The notes: a model not told the origin generated them from the sequence alone. Shown: positions 8,083 through 20,354, numbered from the stretch's first letter. The stretch: DNA of 64,000 nucleotides from an uncultured Thermoanaerobaculia bacterium (GCA_951813015.1 CATOTG010000006.1:558001-622000), one strand, 5' to 3'. A program made the numbers and translations.

Positions 8083-10380
8083 CTACGGATTCCTAGACGA
8101 ACCGATCCCTGCCCCGGGCGCCCCCAACCCGGTCTGCGTCAACAGGAACGTCGCCTCCGCGGCCACGAACTCGATCCGTTCCGACATCGGCAGACCGCGA
8201 CTCGCGGCGTGGCCCGCATACCGGTGATAACGCATGATGACCGGCAGGCCCGAGCTGGTCGCCGCCTGCAACCGGGCCGCGACCTTGCGGGCCTGGAGCG
8301 GCGGCACCCGGGTGTCGCGGTCGCCCTGGGTCAGCATGACGGCCGGGTAGGCGACGCCGTCGCGAATCGCCTGGTAGGGGGAGAATCCGCGCAGGGACTC
8401 GAACTGGTCGGGGATCTCGCCGTCGCCGTACTCGAGCAGGGCGGGCATGTTGTTCGCCTCGGTGAAGGTGTAGAAGCGGATCAGGTCGAGTTCGGGGAAG
8501 CCGCAGAGGACGGCGCGGTAGAGGTCGGGCCGCTGGGTCAGGGAAGCGCCCACCAGCAGGCCGCCGTTGCTGGCGCCGTGGATCGCCAGGCGATCCGGGT
8601 CGCTGTAGCCCTCGGCGATCAGCCATTCGCCGGCCGAAATGAAGTCGTCGAAGACGGTCTGCTTGTTGTGGAGCATCCCGGCCTGGTGCCACTCCTCGCC
8701 GTACTCGCTGCCGCCCCGGAGCGTGGCGACGGCGTAGACGCCGCCGGCCTCGAGCCATAGCGCCGCCAGCGGATTGAACCGCGGGGTCAAAGAGACGTTG
8801 AACCCGCCGTAGCCGTTGAGCAGGGCGGGCGTGCTCCCGTCGGGCTCGAAGCCCTTCTTGTGGGCGATGTACATCGGCGCGGAGGTCCCGTCCTTCGAGG
8901 TGTAGCGGACCTGCTTCAGGACGTAGCCGGCGCCGTCGAAAGGCGCTTGCGGTTCCCGGAAGACCTCGCGCTCGCCCGTGTCGAGATCGAGCAGGTAGGT
9001 GACGGGCGGCTGCAGGTAGGAGGCGAGCGACAGCAGCGCCCTGCCCTCGCCGGCCCCCCGGATCGTGGCGTTGTGGTGGTCGGGCGCCTCGACCTCGCCG
9101 GCCGGCGTGCCGTCGAGGTCGAAGACGCGGATCCGGCTCGCGACGTGGTGCAGGTAGGTCAGGTAGAGCTTGCCGTCGATGACCGACATGCCCTGCAGGA
9201 CGTCCTCGGCCTCCGGCACGACCTCGCGCCAGTTCGCGACCCCGGGCCGGTCGAGATCGATTTCCATCAACCGGTTGAGCGGCGCACCCAGGTTCGTGCG
9301 CACGAACAGGCGGCCATCGTGGTGGTGGGTGTGGAAGCGGGCATCCAGGCCCTCGACGATCGGCGTCGCTCCCCACACCTCTGCCTCGACATCCCCGGAG
9401 ACACCCGCCCCGCCGCCAGGATCGACGGTTTCCGGGGGAAGCTCCGGCCTGTCGGAAGCGGCGATCCCGGCCCGGCCGGCGGTCTGAGTCCCGAGACGCC
9501 CCGAACGGCCCTTCTCCACGAGGTACAGGTCGCTGCGGGCCCATCCGTGCTGGACGCCGACGAGCAGCTTCGTTTCGTCGAGCTGCTCGGCGCGGACGAA
9601 GGAGCGCGGCCCGATTCCCTCGCCGAACACGAGGACGTCGTCCGCCCGGTCCGTCCCGAACCGGTGGAAACGGACGCGTGAACCCTCGTGTCGATTCCGG
9701 ACCGTGTAGTAGATGCCGCTGCCGTCCTTCGCGAAGAAGGCCTGGTCGTTCAGCGCCCGCGGCATGACGAAGTCGAGGTCGACGTTCTGCTCCAGGTCGC
9801 GCAGGCGGACCGTCGTCTCGTCCTCGCCGCCGATGCGGACGTTGTAGAGCATCTCCCCTCCGTCGGACGAAACGGCGACGATGCCGAGGTGCGCGTACTC
9901 GCTGCCGGCTTCCGCCGGGTCGATCACGACCTCGTACTCGCCAGCCGGATCGATCTTCGGGGGACCGGCCTCCACATCCTCCGGCGCCGGTCGGCGCACG
10001 ATGGACGCCAGTTCCTCGCCGGCCCGGCGCAGGGTGAAGAGCTCGTAGTCGCCCGCCTTGTTCGGGTTGCCGATGGCCGGCGTGTCGATCAGCTCGGCCA
10101 GCCGCCGCTTCGCCCATCGCCGTTCCGGCGGGTCGCCGACGATCAGCTCGGCGTACTCGTTCTGCCGGTCGATGAAGGCGCGGGTCTCCTCGCTGTCCTG
10201 GTCCTCCAGCCACCGATAGGGGTCCTCGAACTCGACGCCGTGGAGCGTCTCGGTGAAGGGGATCCGCTCCGTCTCGGGCGGCGGTGGGTAGTCCCCGCCG
10301 CAGGCCGTGAGGACCGCGCCGAGGAAACAGGCGATGGCGAGGGGATGGAGTCCAGGCGCCCGGCAGGAGCTTGACGTCAT
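8083..10380 (-). CDS. Prolyl oligopeptidase (S9A), lipoprotein
   Basis: A 765-residue serine peptidase that cleaves short proline-containing peptides. The N-terminus is a lipoprotein signal (hydrophobic stretch ending LTACGG), so the enzyme is likely anchored in the periplasm or outer membrane. A beta-propeller domain opens with the characteristic DPYRWLED. The C-terminal alpha/beta hydrolase carries GASNGG (nucleophile Ser near residue 603), QGDRDTRVP (Asp near 689) and YAGHAA (His near 723). Length fits a prolyl oligopeptidase plus signal. It stands alone, divergent from kdsB across a 346-bp gap. No regulatory site was recognised upstream. Confidence 0.93.
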   Translation of the reverse strand: MTSSSCRAPGLHPLAIACFLGAVLTACGGDYPPPPETERIPFTETLHGVEFEDPYRWLEDQDSEETRAFIDRQNEYAELIVGDPPERRWAKRRLAELIDTPAIGNPNKAGDYELFTLRRAGEELASIVRRPAPEDVEAGPPKIDPAGEYEVVIDPAEAGSEYAHLGIVAVSSDGGEMLYNVRIGGEDETTVRLRDLEQNVDLDFVMPRALNDQAFFAKDGSGIYYTVRNRHEGSRVRFHRFGTDRADDVLVFGEGIGPRSFVRAEQLDETKLLVGVQHGWARSDLYLVEKGRSGRLGTQTAGRAGIAASDRPELPPETVDPGGGAGVSGDVEAEVWGATPIVEGLDARFHTHHHDGRLFVRTNLGAPLNRLMEIDLDRPGVANWREVVPEAEDVLQGMSVIDGKLYLTYLHHVASRIRVFDLDGTPAGEVEAPDHHNATIRGAGEGRALLSLASYLQPPVTYLLDLDTGEREVFREPQAPFDGAGYVLKQVRYTSKDGTSAPMYIAHKKGFEPDGSTPALLNGYGGFNVSLTPRFNPLAALWLEAGGVYAVATLRGGSEYGEEWHQAGMLHNKQTVFDDFISAGEWLIAEGYSDPDRLAIHGASNGGLLVGASLTQRPDLYRAVLCGFPELDLIRFYTFTEANNMPALLEYGDGEIPDQFESLRGFSPYQAIRDGVAYPAVMLTQGDRDTRVPPLQARKVAARLQAATSSGLPVIMRYHRYAGHAASRGLPMSERIEFVAAEATFLLTQTGLGAPGAGIGSSRNP

Positions 10381-10453
10381 GGCGATGACCTCGATCGTCG
10401 TGAAGAGAAAGGCCGATGCGTTTCAACCTTAGCGGCCAGCGGGCAGACCTCGG

Positions 10454-10639
10454 ATGCGAGAACTGTTCGGCACGAACCGGGCATTCTTCGGCTCGACTCC
10501 GAGCGGTGAAGCCAGCCTCACGTTGCGCGATCGCGCGGGACGCCCGCGCGTTGTTGTCGAAGCGCCCCGTGAGGGTGAACCGTCAATCCGGATTCCGGAC
10601 GAGGGCGGGACGACCGTTCTTCGAATTCCGGGGTCCTGA
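10454..10639 (+). CDS. Possible small protein with beta-repeat pattern
   Basis: A 61-codon open frame in the divergent gap between the peptidase and kdsB. Its product contains two similar strands-and-turn segments, TLRDRAGRPRVVVEAP and SIRIPDEGGTTVLRIP, a pattern seen in beta-repeat proteins of the form D-x-x-G-R-x-R-hydrophobic. This periodicity is unlike random GC-rich translation. No clear ribosome-binding site precedes the ATG. It may be a genuine short gene or a degraded fragment of a longer one. Otherwise the 10381-10691 gap shows nothing recognisable. Confidence 0.35.
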   Translation: MRELFGTNRAFFGSTPSGEASLTLRDRAGRPRVVVEAPREGEPSIRIPDEGGTTVLRIPGS

Positions 10640-10691
10640 GGGAACCCGCCCGGTTCGGCCGTCACACGAGGCGACGCGGACGATCTCAGGT

Positions 10692-10721
10692 TTGACCGGC
10701 GGCGCGCCGCGCGGGTAGGGT
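10692..10721 (+). promoter_or_regulatory. Candidate sigma-70 promoter for kdsB
   Basis: TTGACC at 10692-10697 and TAGGGT at 10716-10721, spaced 18 bp. The -10 match is weak. The GTG start of kdsB is only 5 bp beyond, so the message would be leaderless or nearly so. Confidence 0.35.
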
Positions 10722-10726
10722 CGCCC

Positions 10727-13226
<2,500 letters not shown>

Positions 13227-13236
13227 GCGGCGGCCC

Positions 13237-14079
13237 GTGACTGCGGACAGCTTCGAACTCGCGCCGGGAATCGCCCTCGGCCGCGGCGGTCTGCCCGTGA
13301 TCGCCGGTCCGTGCGTGATCGAGGGCCGCGACTGGCTCGTCGGCGTGGGCCAGCAGCTCGAGGCGATGAGCCACCGCATCGGCCTGCCGCTGATCTTCAA
13401 GTCCTCGTTCGACAAGGCGAATCGCAGTTCGGGCGACAGCTTCCGGGGCCCGGGGCTGACCGAAGGGTTGGCCGCGCTCGCCGAGGTCAAGGAGGCGACC
13501 GGACTCGCGCTGCTGACGGACGTGCACGAACCGGGTCAGTGCGCCAAGGCAGCCGAGGTCTGCGACGTGCTCCAGATTCCCGCCTTCCTCTGCCGCCAGA
13601 CCGATCTCGTCGTCGAGGCGGCCGCCACCGGCAGGGCCCTGCTGATCAAGAAGGGCCAGTTCATGGCCCCGGCCGAGATGGTGCGCGTGGTCGACAAGGC
13701 GCGAGCCACCGGCAACGCGAGGGTCGCGGTGACCGAGCGCGGAAGTTCCTTCGGCTACCACAACCTGGTCGTCGACATGCGCGGCTTCTCCATCCTCGCG
13801 GAGCACGGCATCGCCGTCCTCTACGACGTGACCCATTCGCTGCAACTGCCCGGCGCCCGCGAGAAGGAAAGCGGCGGCGACCGCCGGTTCGCGGCGCCGC
13901 TGACCCGAGCCGCGATCGCCGCCGGCGCCGCCGGCCTCTATCTCGAGACGCACCCCGACCCCGACAGCGCGCGCTGCGACCGGGAGACCCAGCTGCCGCT
14001 GGCCCGCGCCGAGAAGCTGCTCCTGTCGGCCCTCGAGATTCACCGCTCCCGCGCCGCCGAAGGCCCCTGGGTCCAGTGA
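13237..14079 (+). CDS. kdsA: 3-deoxy-8-phosphooctulonate synthase (metal-dependent type)
   Basis: A 280-residue TIM-barrel enzyme condensing arabinose-5-phosphate and phosphoenolpyruvate to KDO-8-phosphate. Conserved segments include AGPCVIEG, FKSSFDKANRSS, FRGPGL, LLTDVHEP, DVLQIPAFLCRQTDL and TERGSSFGYHNLVVDMR. Cys26 in AGPC sits where metal-dependent KdsA enzymes have their metal-binding Cys and the E. coli type has Asn, so a metal-requiring enzyme is predicted. The GTG start at 13237 is 10 bp after pyrG. The stop is followed by a family A repeat and kdsD. Confidence 0.95.
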   Translation: MTADSFELAPGIALGRGGLPVIAGPCVIEGRDWLVGVGQQLEAMSHRIGLPLIFKSSFDKANRSSGDSFRGPGLTEGLAALAEVKEATGLALLTDVHEPGQCAKAAEVCDVLQIPAFLCRQTDLVVEAAATGRALLIKKGQFMAPAEMVRVVDKARATGNARVAVTERGSSFGYHNLVVDMRGFSILAEHGIAVLYDVTHSLQLPGAREKESGGDRRFAAPLTRAAIAAGAAGLYLETHPDPDSARCDRETQLPLARAEKLLLSALEIHRSRAAEGPWVQ

Positions 14080-14090
14080 CCCGCAAATCA

Positions 14091-14140
14091 CCGGGTGCGG
14101 CGGCCTTCCGGCCGGCTTCCGCCAGGCAAGGCGCGCCGCC
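14091..14140 (+). repeat. Family A repeat between kdsA and kdsD
   Basis: Reads CCGGGTGCGGCGGCCTTCC, then GGCCGGCTTCCGCC and a GCGCGCC end. It lies in the frame of kdsD without a stop and would add a 23-residue leader if translation began at the GTG overlapping the kdsA stop. Confidence 0.7.
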
Positions 14141-14144
14141 TGGG

Positions 14145-15164
14145 ATGACCGAACGCCCGAAGCAGCCAGCCCCCGAGCCGAACCGCAGCCTGGAGATAGC
14201 CCGAGCCGTGCTCGAACTCGAGGCAGCCGCGATCCGCGGCCTGATCGGGCAGCTCGCGGACTCCTTCGGCGAGGCTGTGCACCGCATGCGCGACTGCCGC
14301 GGCCGGGTGGTCTGCACGGGAATGGGCAAGAGCGGCCACGTGATGAAGAAGGTGGCGGCCACCTTGGCCTCGACCGGCACGCCGGCCCTGTTCATCCACC
14401 CGGCCGAGGCGATCCACGGCGACCTCGGCATGATCGTGCCGGGCGACGTGGTCCTGGCCGCCTCGTCCTCCGGCGGCACGGAAGAACTGCTGCGGATGAT
14501 CGACGTGCTCCATCGCCGCGGTGTGCCCCTGATCGCGATCACCGGGGCCGCCAACAGCCCGATTGCCGAGCGCGCCGACATCCACCTGTCCGCGGCGATC
14601 GACCAGGAGGCATGCCCCCTGAACCTCGCGCCGACCGCGTCGACGACGGCCACCCTGGCCCTGGGCGACGCGCTCGCGATGGCGCTGCTCGAGGCGCGCG
14701 GGTTCACGCTCGAAGACTTCGCAACGCTGCACCCCGGCGGCGCCCTCGGCCGACGGCTGATGACGGTGGACCAGGTCATGCACAGAGGCGAAGCCGTGCC
14801 CCGGGTCGGGCTTCAGGCTTCGATGCGCGAGGCGCTGTTCGAGATGACGGCGAAGTCGTTCGGCATCACCGCGATCGTCGACGAGGCCGGCGGCCTCAGC
14901 GGCGTGGTCTCGGACGGCGACCTGCGGCGCCTGCTGAACACGGACCCGGCAGCGGGCGGGCCGGCCGGCGGCGCCTTCCTCGACCGGTCCGTGTGCCGCT
15001 ACATGACGCCGGAACCGAAGACGATCCAGCCCGACGCCCTGGTCACCGTCGCCCTCGAGGCGATGGAGCGACACCGCATCACGTCCCTGTTCATCTGCCA
15101 CGGCGATGGCCGCCTGCGCGGTCTCGTCCACATCCACGACCTCTGGGGCCTGCGCCGCAAGTAG
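14145..15164 (+). CDS. kdsD: Arabinose-5-phosphate isomerase
   Basis: A 339-residue enzyme interconverting ribulose-5-phosphate and arabinose-5-phosphate, the first KDO step. The N-terminal SIS sugar-isomerase domain has VVCTGMGKSGHVMKKVAATLASTG, FIHPAEAIHGDLGM and SSSGGTEEL. Two CBS domains follow from about residue 205 (VMHRGEAVP; and Y-M-T-P near 290), as in E. coli KdsD (328 aa). The ATG at 14145 was chosen because it lies just past the family A repeat and gives the family length; a GTG at 14076 overlapping the kdsA stop (GTGA) would translate the repeat as a leader. kdsC follows after 9 bp. Confidence 0.94.
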   Translation: MTERPKQPAPEPNRSLEIARAVLELEAAAIRGLIGQLADSFGEAVHRMRDCRGRVVCTGMGKSGHVMKKVAATLASTGTPALFIHPAEAIHGDLGMIVPGDVVLAASSSGGTEELLRMIDVLHRRGVPLIAITGAANSPIAERADIHLSAAIDQEACPLNLAPTASTTATLALGDALAMALLEARGFTLEDFATLHPGGALGRRLMTVDQVMHRGEAVPRVGLQASMREALFEMTAKSFGITAIVDEAGGLSGVVSDGDLRRLLNTDPAAGGPAGGAFLDRSVCRYMTPEPKTIQPDALVTVALEAMERHRITSLFICHGDGRLRGLVHIHDLWGLRRK

Positions 15165-15173
15165 GGCACGACG

Positions 15174-15677
15174 ATGTCTTCCATGCTCTCCTCCGTTGTT
15201 CTGCGCCTCCGCTTCCTCCTCTTCGACGTCGACGGCGTGCTGACCGACGGCCGCCTCTACTACATCGGCGACGACATCGCGGTCGCGTTCGACACGAGGG
15301 ACGGCCTCGCGGTGCGGCGAGCCCGCGAGGCCGGCCTGGGAATGGGCCTCCTGAGTGCCAGACGAGACTCCCCGGCGGTCGCGCGCCGAGCCGCCGACCT
15401 CGGCTTCGACGAGGTGCTCCTCGGCTGCCGCGACAAGGCCGCGGCCTTCGCCGACCTGCTCGAGCGCCGCGGCCTCCGGGCCTTTGAAGTGGCCTACGTC
15501 GGCGACGACCTGGTCGACCTGCCCGTGTTGCGCGCCGCCGGCCTTTCCGCCGCCCCCGCCGACGCCGTCGCCGAAGTCCGCGAAACCGTCGACCTCGTCC
15601 TCGACGCCCCCGGCGGCCGCGGCGCCGCCCGCGAACTCGTCGACCTGATCATCGACGCCCTCGGCCCGGTCTCGTAG
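15174..15677 (+). CDS. kdsC: 3-deoxy-manno-octulosonate-8-phosphatase
   Basis: A 167-residue HAD-superfamily phosphatase releasing KDO from KDO-8-phosphate. Motif I is [10 protein letters not shown] with both aspartates. The substrate-loop region is [16 protein letters not shown]. Motif II is LLSARRDS (usually LSGR), Lys is in CRDKAAAF, and motif III is [12 protein letters not shown]. Being capless and short it fits the KdsC family, which works as a tetramer. The ATG at 15174 lies 9 bp after kdsD. The C-terminal half shows strong third-position C bias, as elsewhere in the operon. Confidence 0.93.
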   Translation: MSSMLSSVVLRLRFLLFDVDGVLTDGRLYYIGDDIAVAFDTRDGLAVRRAREAGLGMGLLSARRDSPAVARRAADLGFDEVLLGCRDKAAAFADLLERRGLRAFEVAYVGDDLVDLPVLRAAGLSAAPADAVAEVRETVDLVLDAPGGRGAARELVDLIIDALGPVS

Positions 15678-15727
15678 CGATTGGACGGTACCCGCGGACG
15701 CATGTGGTTGGCGTATCATGCCGGCCC

Positions 15728-16042
15728 ATGTTCGGCCCAATTGGCATGCAGGAGATGCTGTTCATCATGGCGGCTGCTCTCCTCATCTTCGGCCCCAGGA
15801 AGCTGCCCGAACTGGGCCGCACGCTCGGACGGGGGATGGCCGAGTTCCGGCGCGCCACGAGCGACCTGAAGCGCTCGATAGACGTCGAGCTCGACGACCA
15901 GAAGCGCCCGCCGCCTGCTCGCCGGATCGACAAGAGCACGAAGACCGCGGTTTCGACCGGTTCAGCGAAGCCCGCGGGCGCGGACGACGCGAAGAAGGCG
16001 GGCGAATCGGGCGCCCGGACGCCCAGTGATCCCGCCGCCTGA
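15728..16042 (+). CDS. tatA: Twin-arginine translocase subunit TatA/TatB family
   Basis: A 104-residue membrane protein of the Sec-independent Tat pathway. It has one N-terminal transmembrane helix ([16 protein letters not shown]), the hinge [14 protein letters not shown] and an amphipathic helix, then a charged Lys/Ala-rich tail. The Phe-Gly-Pro hinge is typical of the TatA/B/E family. The ATG at 15728 was chosen because the helix begins directly after it; a GTG/ATG option at 15704 adds eight unconserved residues. The 3' end overlaps tatC by 17 bp. With only one TatA-like gene next to tatC, it may serve both A and B roles, or a second copy lies elsewhere. Confidence 0.85.
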   Translation: MFGPIGMQEMLFIMAAALLIFGPRKLPELGRTLGRGMAEFRRATSDLKRSIDVELDDQKRPPPARRIDKSTKTAVSTGSAKPAGADDAKKAGESGARTPSDPAA

Positions 16043-16889
16043 AGAGCCCGAACAGGGGCAGCCGGCCGAGGAGTCGGAACCGAAGCGGCTGCCGCCGACG
16101 CAGCCTGATCGCAGGAAGCCCGAGGAGGACGAAGAAGAACTCCCGCGGATGACGCTGCTCGAGCACCTTGACGAGCTGCGCCGCCGCATTCTCCGTACGC
16201 TGATCGTCGTCCTCGTCGCGTTTTTCGGCTGCTTCGCGTTCGCCGAAGAGATCTACACGCTGCTGGCGAAACCGATCGCGCCTCACGTCGATCAGCTCGC
16301 CTTCGACGGCGTCGCGGATCCGTTCATCGTCTACGTGAAGGTCGCCCTGCTGGCCTCCGTCTTCGTCACGGCCCCCTATCTCGTCGCCCAGCTCTGGGGC
16401 TTCGTCTCGCCCGGCCTCTATCGCCGCGAGAAGCGCTACGCGATCCCCTTCATCTTCTTCGGCTCCTTCTTCTTTCTCGGCGGCGGCGCCTTCGGCTACT
16501 TCGTCGCCCTGCCCTTCGCGGTCGAGTTCCTGGTCAACATGGGCCTCAACGCCAACTGGGACGCCGACATCCGGATCGAGCGCTACCTGAGCTTCGCGGT
16601 CAACGTTCTGCTCGGGCTCGCGGTCATGTTCCAGCTCCCGATCGTCATCTTCATGCTGTCGCAGCTCGGCGTCGTCACGCCCCGATTCCTGATGCGCCAC
16701 TTCCGCTGGGCGGTGCTCATCATCATCATCCTCTCCGCCGCGATCACGCCGACTCCGGATGTCGTGAACATGACGATCGTGGCGGGGCCGACGCTGCTCC
16801 TCTACCTGGTCGGCGTCGGCGCCTCGGCGCTGGTGCAGCGCCGACGCAAGCGCCTCGAGGAAGAGGTGGAAGAGGAGTGGGCCGAGTAA
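16026..16889 (+). CDS. tatC: Sec-independent protein translocase TatC
   Basis: A 287-residue polytopic inner-membrane protein that recognises twin-arginine signal peptides. The core begins [14 protein letters not shown] near residue 42 and continues through six hydrophobic segments. Conserved elements are [20 protein letters not shown], the EK(R) region and [11 protein letters not shown]. An acidic, Pro/Glu-rich extension of about 41 residues precedes the core. It would be missing if the ATG at 16149 were used instead of the GTG at 16026, which overlaps tatA. A Glu-rich tail ends the protein. Confidence 0.92.
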   Translation: MIPPPEEPEQGQPAEESEPKRLPPTQPDRRKPEEDEEELPRMTLLEHLDELRRRILRTLIVVLVAFFGCFAFAEEIYTLLAKPIAPHVDQLAFDGVADPFIVYVKVALLASVFVTAPYLVAQLWGFVSPGLYRREKRYAIPFIFFGSFFFLGGGAFGYFVALPFAVEFLVNMGLNANWDADIRIERYLSFAVNVLLGLAVMFQLPIVIFMLSQLGVVTPRFLMRHFRWAVLIIIILSAAITPTPDVVNMTIVAGPTLLLYLVGVGASALVQRRRKRLEEEVEEEWAE

Positions 16890-17285
16890 CGGGACTGACC
16901 CGGATTCCGCCAGGCCGGCGCCCCCGATCGACAAATCGGCGCCCGGCCCGGGCTTAGGCGCCGCCGTTACTCGCTCGGGTACTTGCCGCGTTCGCCGTCG
17001 GCCCCGACGGTGCTGGACGCGGTTCGGCTGCTTGCAGCACGGGGCCGTCCCGCCCGGTCGGGTCAGGAGGGGTCGGCGCCCCTGAACGAGCGACGCAACG
17101 ACGACAGCTCTTGAATCCGACGCCAACCCGACGCCAACCCGAAGCGAGTAAAGCGCCTCCGCGACCCGCGCCGTCGCCGTCCGCCGTCGCCGCGGCTGGT
17201 ACAATCCGCCGATTCGCGCCGCCCGCCGTGTCGGGCGGCTGACTCACCGACGCGGCATGCCGCGGGAGATCATGGCGGGAGACTC
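16890..17285. other. 396-bp intergenic region
   Basis: No gene seen. It begins with a possible terminator hairpin at 16919-16945 (GGCGCC...CGAT pairing with ATCGGCGCC, with a small bulge and no T tract). It then contains a short direct repeat (CGACGCCAACC, twice near 17121-17140) and GC-rich unstructured sequence. The promoter-like element for the downstream protease lies at 17197-17205. Confidence 0.5.
17197..17205 (+). promoter_or_regulatory. Extended -10 promoter upstream of S41 protease
   Basis: TGGTACAAT is a TGn-extended -10 matching TATAAT at five of six positions, 80 bp before the start codon. No convincing -35 was found, as is tolerated by extended -10 promoters. Confidence 0.5.
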
Positions 17286-18986
17286 GTGAAGAAACCCTGG
17301 CGCAACGTCGCACTCGTTCTCTTCCTCGCGGCCGTTCTCGTCGGCGGCGTCGCGGGGGGAAACCTGCTGGCGGTGGGCAGCGGCGAGTTCGCTCCCATCC
17401 GCGAGTACACCGACCTGGTCGAGGCGGCGCACGCCCACTACGCCGTTCCCGATGTCGCTTACCGCGACCTGATCTACGGGTCGATTGGCGGCATGCTCCG
17501 CAGCCTCGACCCGCACACGAGTTTCCTGCCGCCGGTCGCCTACGACTCCATGCGGGAGCGGCAGCAGAGTTCCTTCTACGGGCTGGGCATCTACGTCGGC
17601 ACGCGCAACGGCCGCCTGACCGTCATCTCGCCGATCGAGGGCACGCCGGGTTACAAGAAGGGGATCCGCGCCGGCGACATCATCCACCTGATCGACGGTG
17701 AGCCGACGGAGGAGATGAGCCCGAACGAGGCGATCCGGAATCTCAAGGGCCCGAAGGGAACCGACGTCACCGTCACCCTGCTGCGTCCCGGTTTCGAGGA
17801 GCCCCTGGTGGTCACCGTGACGCGCGCCGAGATTCCGCAGGAAACCGTGCGGCACGCGCACATGCTGAAGCCGGGGATCGGCTACGTGCTGATCTCCGAC
17901 TTCTCGCGCTCCACTGGCGGTGAGCTCGCCCGCGCCCTGGACGATCTCCGGGAACAGGGCATGGAGCGCCTGGTTCTCGACCTTCGGGAGAACGGCGGCG
18001 GCCTGCTCGATCAGGCGATCGAAGTGTCCGACCAGTTCGTGCCCAGCGGCAGCGCGATCGTCGAGACCCGCGGCCGCATCCCGAGTTCCCATCAGACCTA
18101 CAACTCCACCGGTCGACACGAGCCGCTCGGTCTGCCCCTCGTGGTGCTCGTCAACCGCGGCTCCGCATCTGCCTCCGAGATCGTCTCGGGGGCGATTCAG
18201 GATCACGACGTCGGTCTCGTGGTCGGCGTGTCGACCTGGGGCAAGGGGCTCGTGCAGACCGTCTACGAGCTGTCCTACGGCGCCGGTCTCGCACTGACCA
18301 CGGCCCGCTACTACACGCCGGCCGGAAGGTTGATCCAGCGCGACTACTCCTCGTACTGGGACTACTACACCGAGTACGACGTGAACGGCAGCAACGAGGA
18401 CGGTGAAGAGTCGGCCGAGGAGGCCCTCGTTTTGGAAGCGGACGGGAGCGACGGCCCCCTCGGCGACTTCGAGCCGCCTGCGGCGGAGGAGCGACCCGTC
18501 TTCCACACCGACCTCGGCCGCGAGGTCTTCGGCGGCGGCGGTGTGACCCCGGACTACGTCGTCGAGCTGGACCAGCCGCCCGCGCTCATCTGGCGCCTGC
18601 AGGCGCGGAGCGTCTTCCACCGCTTCCCGTTCGAGGCCGGCAACGGAGAAGAAGTCGAATCGACCGACTGGCAGGTGTCCGACGAGTACTTGGCGCGATT
18701 CTGGGAGTGGGTCGTCGAAGAGGAGCTCGCCACCGCGGAAGAAGTCGAGGAAGCCCTGGAAGATGAGGAAGTGGGTCGCTACGCCCGGGTTCGGCTTCGC
18801 TACGAGATCTTCAACACCGCGTTCGGCCTGACCGCGGGGTACCGGGCCGGAGCTGAACTGGACAACCAGCTCTCCCGGGCGCTGGAGCTGCTCGACGAGG
18901 CGGAAGACCTCCTCGAGCAACGCCTGGACCTCGACGAGGACGGTCGAAGCCGCACGCGCAGCACCGGCCTGGTCGCCGCCCGGTAA
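17286..18986 (+). CDS. S41 family carboxyl-terminal processing peptidase
   Basis: A 566-residue periplasmic serine protease of the CtpA/Prc group. An N-terminal membrane anchor or signal (NVALVLFLAAVLVGGVAGG) is followed by a helical cap. A PDZ domain lies at about residues 95-170 (GLGIYVG ... GIRAGDIIHLIDG). The catalytic core has Ser in GSASASEIVSG (near 295) and Lys in WGKGLVQT (near 318). An acidic C-terminal extension of about 180 residues is unusual. The GTG start at 17286 has GGCGGGAGA upstream. Such enzymes trim or degrade envelope proteins; the substrate is unknown. It converges on rpmG. Confidence 0.92.
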   Translation: MKKPWRNVALVLFLAAVLVGGVAGGNLLAVGSGEFAPIREYTDLVEAAHAHYAVPDVAYRDLIYGSIGGMLRSLDPHTSFLPPVAYDSMRERQQSSFYGLGIYVGTRNGRLTVISPIEGTPGYKKGIRAGDIIHLIDGEPTEEMSPNEAIRNLKGPKGTDVTVTLLRPGFEEPLVVTVTRAEIPQETVRHAHMLKPGIGYVLISDFSRSTGGELARALDDLREQGMERLVLDLRENGGGLLDQAIEVSDQFVPSGSAIVETRGRIPSSHQTYNSTGRHEPLGLPLVVLVNRGSASASEIVSGAIQDHDVGLVVGVSTWGKGLVQTVYELSYGAGLALTTARYYTPAGRLIQRDYSSYWDYYTEYDVNGSNEDGEESAEEALVLEADGSDGPLGDFEPPAAEERPVFHTDLGREVFGGGGVTPDYVVELDQPPALIWRLQARSVFHRFPFEAGNGEEVESTDWQVSDEYLARFWEWVVEEELATAEEVEEALEDEEVGRYARVRLRYEIFNTAFGLTAGYRAGAELDNQLSRALELLDEAEDLLEQRLDLDEDGRSRTRSTGLVAAR

Positions 18987-18995
18987 CCGGGTGCG

Positions 18996-19011
18996 ACCGG
19001 GTGCACCCGGT
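18996..19011. terminator. Perfect palindrome between convergent genes
   Basis: ACCGGGTGCACCCGGT is a 16-bp perfect palindrome between the S41 protease stop and the rpmG stop. It could act as a bidirectional terminator stem. It shares the GGGTGC core of family A repeats and lacks a T tract. Confidence 0.4.
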
Positions 19012-19016
19012 GGGCG

Positions 19017-19172
19017 CTACCGCATCTTCTCTTCGACGAACTCGACGTGTCGCCGGACCCTCGGGTCGTACTTCTTGAGCTTCAGCTTCTCGCGGCTGAG
19101 CTTCTTGTTCTTCGTCGTCGTGTAGAAGTACCCGGTACCAGCGCTTGATACGAGCTTGATCTTTTCTCTCAC
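19017..19172 (-). CDS. rpmG: 50S ribosomal protein L33
   Basis: A 51-residue basic protein of the large ribosomal subunit: [19 protein letters not shown], then [17 protein letters not shown] and [10 protein letters not shown]. It is the form without the zinc-binding CxxC pairs. The start is a GTG at 19172 preceded by AGAGG; codons further upstream in frame overlap the tRNA region and do not match the family. It follows tRNA-Val and tRNA-Asp on the same strand, probably as one transcript. Confidence 0.95.
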   Translation of the reverse strand: MREKIKLVSSAGTGYFYTTTKNKKLSREKLKLKKYDPRVRRHVEFVEEKMR

Positions 19173-19248
19173 GTGGTTACCTCTGATGCCGCCTTCTTGA
19201 TGCTGTGTTTCTGACGAAGGGGTGGCGCGGGGGGAAGGTGGAGCGGAA

Positions 19249-19325
19249 TGGCGGGGCCGACGGGACTCGAACCCGCGACCTCCGGCGTGACAGGCCGGCA
19301 TTCTAACCAGCTGAACTACGACCCC
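19249..19325 (-). tRNA. tRNA-Asp (GTC)
   Basis: A 77-nt cloverleaf with encoded CCA. The acceptor GGGGTCG pairs with CGGCCCC, the D arm has AGTTCAGCTGGTTAGAAT, the anticodon stem is CCGGC/GCCGG with loop CTGTCAC (anticodon GTC), and the T arm holds GGTTCGAGTCC. Confidence 0.95.
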
Positions 19326-19370
19326 GTTGGTATCCGTTTCTTGTGCTTCGCGCGTACTGCAGAACCTCCG

Positions 19371-19445
19371 TGGTGGGAGGTGAGGGATTCGAACCCGCGA
19401 CCCCCTGCGTGTAAAGCAGGTGCTCTTCCCCTGAGCTAACCTCCC
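19371..19445 (-). tRNA. tRNA-Val (TAC)
   Basis: A 75-nt cloverleaf with encoded CCA. The acceptor GGGAGGT pairs with ACCTCCC, the anticodon stem is CCTGC/GCAGG with loop TTTACAC (anticodon TAC), and the T arm holds GGTTCGAATCC. Confidence 0.95.
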
Positions 19446-19622
19446 CGGCGCCGGCCCTCCGGACGCCCGGCGGACATCGCAGGCCGCGCGATCTTAGGGC
19501 AGGGGCGGGCCATCGTCAACGAAGAGCACGGCCGGTTCAACGACCGGGTCACTCCATGGCAGAATCGCCCCAGCCGAATCACCCTTACTGACAGGCACCT
19601 TCCCACAGGAGTTACGACGACG

Positions 19623-20222
19623 ATGCACGAAGTTCCGGATCTGGCATACCCGTTCGACGCCCTCGAGCCCCACATCGACGCGCGGACAATGGAGATTCAC
19701 CACGACAAGCACCACGCCGCCTACGTGACGAACCTGAACGCGGCGCTGGACGGCCACCCCGACCTTGCGGCGAGGAGCGTCGAGAACCTGCTCCGCAACA
19801 TCGACGAGGTGCCGGGCTCGATTCGCGGCGCGGTCCGCAACCACGGCGGCGGCCACGCCAACCACTCGCTCTTCTGGTCGACCATGGGTCCGGGCTGCGG
19901 CGGTGCGCCGAGCGGCGACCTGGCAACCGCGATGGACATCCGTTTCGGCGGCTTCGACCAGTTTCGGGAGCGCTTCAAGGGCGCCGCGATGGGACAGTTC
20001 GGCAGCGGCTGGGGTTGGCTCGTGAGCGGCGACGACGGCCTCGCCGTGATTGCCCGGCCCAACCAGGATTCGCCGCTGATGGAGGGGTTGACCCCCTTGC
20101 TCGGCGTCGACGTGTGGGAGCACGCCTACTACCTGAACTACCAGAACCGGAGGCCGGACTATCTCGACGCCTTCTGGAACGTCGTCGACTGGGACGCCGT
20201 TTCAGCCCGCTTCAGAGGCTAG
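19623..20222 (+). CDS. Superoxide dismutase, Fe/Mn family
   Basis: A 199-residue cytosolic enzyme disproportionating superoxide. The metal ligands align with E. coli SodA: His26 in [12 protein letters not shown], His in [11 protein letters not shown], and Asp and His in [20 protein letters not shown] and the GGGHANH context are compatible with Mn or cambialistic use; metal choice cannot be settled by eye. CAGGAG precedes the ATG. It is the only oxidative-stress gene in the window. A family A repeat follows immediately. Confidence 0.95.
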   Translation: MHEVPDLAYPFDALEPHIDARTMEIHHDKHHAAYVTNLNAALDGHPDLAARSVENLLRNIDEVPGSIRGAVRNHGGGHANHSLFWSTMGPGCGGAPSGDLATAMDIRFGGFDQFRERFKGAAMGQFGSGWGWLVSGDDGLAVIARPNQDSPLMEGLTPLLGVDVWEHAYYLNYQNRRPDYLDAFWNVVDWDAVSARFRG

Positions 20223-20233
20223 AGCTAGCAGTT

Positions 20234-20301
20234 CGGGTGCGCCGGCCACTGAGTGCGCCGGCCATCTGGCCGGCAGCCGCCGCGTAGCGGCGGCGCCGGT
20301 C
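20234..20301 (+). repeat. Family A repeat, doubled short form
   Basis: Two GTGCGCCGGCC heads in tandem, then CATCTGGCCGGC and a GCCGCCGCG/CGCGGCGGC-like arm. It fills the gap between the dismutase and the sigma factor. Confidence 0.7.
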
Positions 20302-20339
20302 CGGGAGTTCTTTCACCCCGAACCCCCCATCGGGCCGTC

Positions 20340-20354
20340 GAGAGTGCTACTCTC
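20340..20354 (+). promoter_or_regulatory. Hairpin with embedded extended -10, upstream of sigma factor
   Basis: GAGAGT-GCT-ACTCTC is a perfect 6-bp stem with a 3-nt loop. It contains TGCTACTCT, the same extended -10 as at 51582-51590. It may be a promoter overlapped by an operator; it lies 105 bp before the start codon. Confidence 0.35.
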